DNA from: Bog-473 sp052140165
GTDB taxonomy: Bacteria; Actinomycetota; Acidimicrobiia; Acidimicrobiales; RAAP-2
Length of the DNA: 64,000 bases
Assembly (NCBI GenBank): GCA_052140165.1
Contig: JBKQUM010000169.1
Span: 1 to 64,000, forward strand
Reading direction: 5' to 3'
Position numbers and translations under genes: made by a program. Position 1 is the stretch's first letter, and each line of letters starts with the position of its first letter. Positions 60,165 through 64,000 of the stretch are shown piece after piece. The notes under the pieces were generated by a model, which searched no databases, had not been told where the DNA came from, and worked only from the letters and a program-made list of their open reading frames with translations.

Positions 60165-60854
60165 TCAACGCTCCGCTTTCGCCGCCATCTCGACGTAGGG
60201 AGCCAGCATCTCGGCCAGCAGGCGTCGATATCGCTGACCACGATCGCGCTTCGGCGCCAGAGTGTCGTACGCCATCGATTCCAGCAGCTGTTGGCTGAAG
60301 GCGTAGCCGCGAATGACAAGGAAGATCGCCGTCGCCAGATCGGGCTTGCTCGCGGCCGGCCCGAGGGCTTCTCGCAACAGTCGGCGGACGTGCCCGTTCG
60401 ACCGTTCCGCTACTTCCAACATCGTCTTGCGCACTTCGGCGCTGGTGCGAGGATCATGGTCCAAGTTGAGGAGCACTTGCAGGCTGGCGAGATAGTCAGG
60501 CCGGGCGTAGTGGGCCGAGAACGCATCGATCAGCTGCGACATCCGTTCCACGACCGTCGTTCCGTCGATGCGCGCCTGCTCCACGGTCTCGACCATGTGC
60601 TTCGCTCCGTCCTCGAGGACGGCGAGCATGAGGCCTTCTCGATTGCCGAAGTACCACTGGATCACCCCCCACGTGACCCCAGCCCTGCGAGCGATCTCAT
60701 TGGTGCTGGATCCCCGGTAGAAGCCGAGTTCAATGATGCATTCGATAGCCGCTTTGATCACCCGGTCGCGGGTGTCGATCTCACCGCTGCCAGCCGTCCG
60801 CTCGCGACGCAGTCCGTCGGCGGAGGGCATGATCCGGTCCGGCTTGGTCGTCAC
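60165..60854 (-). CDS. TetR family transcriptional regulator
   Basis: A 229-residue TetR protein. The DNA-binding part is RDRVIKAAIECIIELGFYRG followed by IARRAGVTWGVIQWYFGNRE. The recognition helix GVIQWYFG is characteristic of a subgroup of actinobacterial TetRs. The start is uncertain: GTG at 60854 is used here, while an ATG at 60911 would run through the CGACATTGTCG palindrome. It is convergent with amidohydrolase copy 2 and lies downstream of a third amidohydrolase gene on the same strand. Confidence 0.85.
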   Translation of the reverse strand: MTTKPDRIMPSADGLRRERTAGSGEIDTRDRVIKAAIECIIELGFYRGSSTNEIARRAGVTWGVIQWYFGNREGLMLAVLEDGAKHMVETVEQARIDGTTVVERMSQLIDAFSAHYARPDYLASLQVLLNLDHDPRTSAEVRKTMLEVAERSNGHVRRLLREALGPAASKPDLATAIFLVIRGYAFSQQLLESMAYDTLAPKRDRGQRYRRLLAEMLAPYVEMAAKAER

Positions 60855-60905
60855 GACGGCAACTCTAGGCCCCCGTTGTCGGCCCAAAAGAGGCTGTCGT
60901 AGCTT

Positions 60906-60916
60906 CGACATTGTCG
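60906..60916. promoter_or_regulatory. Small palindrome upstream of the TetR gene
   Basis: CGACATTGTCG is an 11-base palindrome with 5-base arms, about 50 bases upstream of the assumed TetR start. It could be part of an operator; the arms are short. Confidence 0.3.
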
Positions 60917-60952
60917 CTACTATGTGAGTGGAGCCTCAGGCGCGCCGGCCAC

Positions 60953-60996
60953 GCCACGACGGGTCCTCCTCGCTGCCACGACGGGTCCTCCTCGCT
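60953..60996. repeat. Two tandem copies of a 22-base repeat
   Basis: The unit GCCACGACGGGTCCTCCTCG plus CT occurs at 60953-60974 and again, without a change, at 60975-60996. It lies in the 168-base gap between the third amidohydrolase stop (61023) and the TetR start. No gene occupies it. Only two units are present, so it is not an array. Confidence 0.85.
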
Positions 60997-61022
60997 CCGC
61001 TCCTTGCGAGTCTCCCGAAGGT

Positions 61023-62153
61023 CTAATCCGGCAGATTCCAGACCCGCTTGGCGTTGCCGCGGAGGATGAGCTCCCGCTCATCGGCAGGAATCGAGTGGAA
61101 CTGCTTCTCCACCACCTGCCGTGACTTGGGCCATGACGTGACGGGGTGCGGGTAGTCCGAAGACCACATGATGTTGCTGACACCGATCCTGTCGCGCAGG
61201 AGCTCCAGCGAGAAGTCCTCCTCGATGAACGTCAGGTGGACGTTCTGGTGGAAGTAGTGGCTGGGCAGCTCGCTCAGTCCAGGGAACTCGTACCCCTGCC
61301 GGAGGACCATGTCATCGACGACGTGGATCCACCAGGCCACCCACGCCAACCCGGGCTCGACGAACACGAGCTTGAGCCGCGGGTGCCGCGCCAGGGCTCC
61401 GGTCAGGATCCACATACCGAATGCCTCCCCGGTCGTCAACGGCGTCATCGCGACCATGACGCCCTTCTGCGGGGTCGGGTCCCGCCGGCTCAGGTCGTCC
61501 AGGCTCGTGTTCAGGCCTATGTGGCAGCAGACCGGCAGCCCGGTCTCCTCGATCGCCGAGAAGAGGCGGTCGTAGCGCTCGTTGTAGTAATCCGGGAGCC
61601 CGAATTCCGCCGGAAAGACCGGTAGCTGAAGCGACCTCCCTCCTCGTTCAGCGGTGCGCTCCACCTCAGAGACGGCGAAGTCGATGTCGTGGATCGGTAT
61701 CTGGTAGGACACGCAGAGCCGATCACGATCTGCCGACGCGAACTCATCGAGGGCATCGTTGAAGGCACGGGTGGCCTCGCCAGCACCCTTCTTGAGGTCG
61801 GGGATGTACCTGAAGGCGCTGACCTCTGAGTACAAGACCTCTACCTCGACGCCATCGAGGTCCATGTCCGTGAGTCGTTCCCGAGGATCTCCGTAGCCCG
61901 GTCGCTTGAAGACGGCATTCGCCCCGATGTGTTTGTCGTTGTCGCTCCGCTTCAGTCGCATGCCGGCCTGATTGGCTGCTGCCGTACCGCGCGCCATGCG
62001 CTGGGTGAACGCCGCGACGGCCGCGTCATAATCCTCGTGAAAGGTCGATGCCAGATGTGCCCTCACCTGATCGTGGGTGATGGCGACATGACTATCGGCC
62101 GAGATCAGTAGCTCGTCGCTGGTCGGGCCTCCCGTGGCGTCCAGAATTGTCAT
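61023..62153 (-). CDS. Amidohydrolase family 2 protein
   Basis: A 376-residue ACMSD-type TIM-barrel amidohydrolase, more distant from the two 396-residue copies. The N-terminal site is SADSHVAI (Asp-x-His), a mid-protein histidine lies in CCHIGLN and the C-terminal aspartate in MWSSDYPHPVTSWP. It is of the kind found in sterol and aromatic catabolic clusters. AAGGAGGAG precedes the ATG. Its start overlaps the stop of the gene at 62150 (ATGA), so the two are translated together. Confidence 0.87.
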   Translation of the reverse strand: MTILDATGGPTSDELLISADSHVAITHDQVRAHLASTFHEDYDAAVAAFTQRMARGTAAANQAGMRLKRSDNDKHIGANAVFKRPGYGDPRERLTDMDLDGVEVEVLYSEVSAFRYIPDLKKGAGEATRAFNDALDEFASADRDRLCVSYQIPIHDIDFAVSEVERTAERGGRSLQLPVFPAEFGLPDYYNERYDRLFSAIEETGLPVCCHIGLNTSLDDLSRRDPTPQKGVMVAMTPLTTGEAFGMWILTGALARHPRLKLVFVEPGLAWVAWWIHVVDDMVLRQGYEFPGLSELPSHYFHQNVHLTFIEEDFSLELLRDRIGVSNIMWSSDYPHPVTSWPKSRQVVEKQFHSIPADERELILRGNAKRVWNLPD

Positions 62154-63070
62154 CGCTCCTCCTTCGTGTCATGTTCCTGCTTTCCGTCTGATGGACTACG
62201 CGAACGGGGCCGGCATCCTGATGCCTGCTGGGGCCCGCCAAGCTCCCGTACGCGCGTATCGAGTCCTCCGGGACCACTGCCGACAGCCTGCGGTGCCCGG
62301 CCAGGTCCGGCGGGTCCGGCGAACGCCTGCGCGATGGCGATCCACTGCTGGGCCGTGGGACCGGTGACGACCAGGCCACTGTCGTCCCGGTGCTTCCGCT
62401 GCGTGACAACAAGGCAGAAATCCATCGCGCTGCCGACGACCCGATCCCGGGCGTCTGGTGGCCCCCAGGTCCACACGTCTCCGTCCGGTGCGCTCAGCTC
62501 GACCCTGATCGGCACCTTCGGCGACGGGAGACGGTTGACGGCGTAGCTGTACGGCGCGGCGCGGATGCCCAGGTCGGCGATGTGGCGCAACCGGGCTGTC
62601 GGGGCCCGGTCGATGTCGAGCACGTCGAGGATGTCCTGGCCGTGCGCCCACGTCTCCATGAGCCTCGCCGTGACCGACGAAGCCGGGCTCATGTCCGGTC
62701 CGTACCAGGGCAGCCGGCGCCCAGGGTCGACGGTGCGGTAGGCCGCCACGAGCGCCGCTCGCGCGTCGCGGAACCAACTGAGGAGGCCCGCGCCGGGACG
62801 GCCGCGGTGCTGGGCGGCGATGCGGTCCGGAAGTCCGTCGCCGCCACTGGTGAGCACCTCGGCCTCTCGGCGGAACTGGTCGGGGTCGGTCAGCGACTGC
62901 AGGGTGGCCTCGTCGAAGTAGGCGAGATGGCTCACCTGGTCGCCGACGGTCCACCCCGCGGCGAGCGTGGAAAGCGACCACTGCGGTGGCCGGAGTCGCT
63001 CGAGAACCGCATCGAGAGCAGCGGACTCGGCGACCAGGTCGTCAACCAGGGAAGGCAGGTCGGCAGCCAT
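62150..63070 (-). CDS. TIGR03084-like (DinB/mycothiol-dependent fold) protein
   Basis: A 306-residue actinobacterial protein. Conserved parts are LAAGWTVGDQVSHLAYFDEA (metal-ligand histidine), VPWYG-like LPWYGPDMSPASSVTARLME, TWAHGQDILDVL and DFCLVVTQRKH. Function is not established; the fold suggests metal- and thiol-dependent chemistry. The family usually ends shortly after IAQAFAGPAG, so the last 45 residues here (rich in Gly, Ser and Arg) are an unusual tail that could result from a late frameshift. It lies between a thiolase-like gene and an amidohydrolase. Confidence 0.83.
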   Translation of the reverse strand: MAADLPSLVDDLVAESAALDAVLERLRPPQWSLSTLAAGWTVGDQVSHLAYFDEATLQSLTDPDQFRREAEVLTSGGDGLPDRIAAQHRGRPGAGLLSWFRDARAALVAAYRTVDPGRRLPWYGPDMSPASSVTARLMETWAHGQDILDVLDIDRAPTARLRHIADLGIRAAPYSYAVNRLPSPKVPIRVELSAPDGDVWTWGPPDARDRVVGSAMDFCLVVTQRKHRDDSGLVVTGPTAQQWIAIAQAFAGPAGPGRAPQAVGSGPGGLDTRVRELGGPQQASGCRPRSRSPSDGKQEHDTKEER

Positions 63071-63098
63071 CAAAAAGGCCTCGGGGCCCTCACGCCAC

Positions 63099-64000
63099 TC
63101 AAGGTCGCCTCAGAATCAGGCCGGTTCGACTTGCACAGATCAGCGCCGTCGTGGGATCGACGAGCTGGTTGGCCGCCTTGCCTCGGAGCTGCCGGATGGC
63201 CTCGGCGGTGAGATTCAGCCCATGGATATAGCCCTCGCCGATCAAGCCCCCGTTCGTATTGCACGGCAGGCTTCCCTGCGGACCCAGATTCCCGTCTGCG
63301 ATGAAGTCCTTCGCCTCACCGGGTCCACAAAACCCGAGAGCCTCGAGTTGCAGAAAGAACATGGGTGAAAACGCGTCATAGATCATCGCGACGTCGATGT
63401 CGGAGCGCGTGAACCCGTGCCCCTCAAACAGTCGATCCGCCATGGCGGCACAGCCCTCCATGACTGCAATGTCCTTCGTATAGTGGTTGCTGGCGATCTC
63501 CTCTTCGAAGAGGCCAGCCTGCGCGGCGGCCCCGATGAGGATTGGCTCATCGCTGGCGGAGGCGCGGTCGGCGGAGGTGATCACCAGTGCGACGGAGCCA
63601 TCCGTCTCTTGGCAGCAGTCAAAGAGTCGAATCGCCGGTTCGGCGATCCATCTGGAGGCCTGATGATCTTCAAGCGTTATCGGCTTCTTGTAGAAGTGTG
63701 CATTCGGATTGGTCGCTGCGTATTCTCTGAATTGGACGACCGCACGACCAAAGTCCTCGCTCGACACGCCGTAGGCGTGCATGTAGCGGACGGAGTTCAA
63801 AGACATCCACGAGGCCGGCGTGAGCACTCCGTAGGGGGTACACCATTGCATGGCCGTCGAACCGGAATGAGACGACGTACCTCTGCCGCCGACCGCCGCC
63901 CGGCCGAAGCGCTCGCCCGACCTCGCCTTGATGGCTCGATAGGCGACCACCACGTCGGCAATGCCCGACGCCACCGCCGATGCCGCATGCAACAGGACAC
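63099..64000 (-). CDS. Thiolase-like (SCP-x/lipid-transfer type) protein, 5' end outside window
   Basis: At least 297 residues of a thiolase-fold protein whose N-terminus lies past the window end. Blocks include MHAASAVASGIADVVVAYRA, IRLFDCCQETDGSVALVITS, MIYDAFSPMFFLQLEALGFC and NTNGGLIGEGYIHG near the C-terminus. It is the same class as the gene at 30474-31637. No DUF35 partner is visible after it; the following gene is the TIGR03084-like one, 28 bases downstream. It is probably the start of an operon with genes 62150-63070 and 61023-62153. Confidence 0.87.
   Translation of the reverse strand, partial: VLLHAASAVASGIADVVVAYRAIKARSGERFGRAAVGGRGTSSHSGSTAMQWCTPYGVLTPASWMSLNSVRYMHAYGVSSEDFGRAVVQFREYAATNPNAHFYKKPITLEDHQASRWIAEPAIRLFDCCQETDGSVALVITSADRASASDEPILIGAAAQAGLFEEEIASNHYTKDIAVMEGCAAMADRLFEGHGFTRSDIDVAMIYDAFSPMFFLQLEALGFCGPGEAKDFIADGNLGPQGSLPCNTNGGLIGEGYIHGLNLTAEAIRQLRGKAANQLVDPTTALICASRTGLILRRP

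Noticed and set aside
60953..60996. CRISPR array
   Set aside because: Only two adjoining units without spacers and no cas genes.

Overview
The window is 64 kb of high-GC bacterial chromosome, almost certainly from an actinomycete-type organism (Actinomycetota). The evidence is the gene content: luciferase-like F420-type oxidoreductases, an NDMA-dependent (mycofactocin-type) alcohol dehydrogenase, a mycothiol-dependent isomerase-like protein, a TIGR03084-like protein, four class I cytochromes P450, DUF427 proteins, and many GTG/TTG starts. There is no rRNA, tRNA, CRISPR array, insertion sequence or phage gene. It looks like a catabolic accessory region for lipids, terpenoid/steroid-like compounds or xenobiotics.

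Layout. 0.1-8 kb: a TetR/acyl-CoA dehydrogenase/MDR reductase operon, an enoyl-CoA hydratase, a TesB-type thioesterase, and a split B12-dependent acyl-CoA mutase with a MarR gene upstream. The mutase carries the isobutyryl-CoA mutase residue pair (Phe/Gln) rather than the methylmalonyl-CoA mutase pair. 8.5-13.6 kb: a branched-chain-amino-acid-type ABC importer whose two permeases are fused in one protein, with two ATPases and a binding protein. 13.6-22 kb: crotonase, zinc MDR dehydrogenase, LLM oxidoreductase, DoxX protein, TetR, amidohydrolase, P450 and methylmalonate-semialdehyde dehydrogenase. 22-27.4 kb: a TetR-led run of a DUF427-thioesterase fusion, a double DUF427 protein, an alpha/beta hydrolase, a double-hotdog thioesterase-like protein and an LLM oxidoreductase. 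27.5-32 kb: an ArsR-SRPBCC-MDMPI-FAD oxidase operon and a thiolase-like/DUF35 pair.

32-41 kb: a six-gene minus-strand operon read P450, VOC, aldehyde dehydrogenase, two acyl-CoA dehydrogenase subunits, acyl-CoA ligase. The order suits terminal oxidation, CoA activation and dehydrogenation of one substrate. Two SDR genes flank it. 41-54 kb: a second P450, a TetR, an alcohol dehydrogenase/P450/N-acyl-D-amino-acid deacylase operon, an epoxide hydrolase, and a HyuB-HyuA-LLM set. 54-64 kb: an alpha/beta hydrolase, about 2 kb of decayed gene fragments around one intact UBP-zinc-finger gene, an epimerase/TetR divergent pair, a second copy of the 396-residue amidohydrolase, a TetR, a further amidohydrolase, a TIGR03084-like protein and a thiolase-like gene cut by the window end.

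Regulation is unusually readable. Repeated operator-like dyads link genes far apart: one 18-mer precedes both paralogous amidohydrolases; a 20-mer precedes a P450, the alcohol dehydrogenase and the HyuB gene; another 20-mer precedes both the ABC importer and a TetR gene. Gene decay is concentrated at 42.3-42.9 kb and 55.1-58.8 kb.
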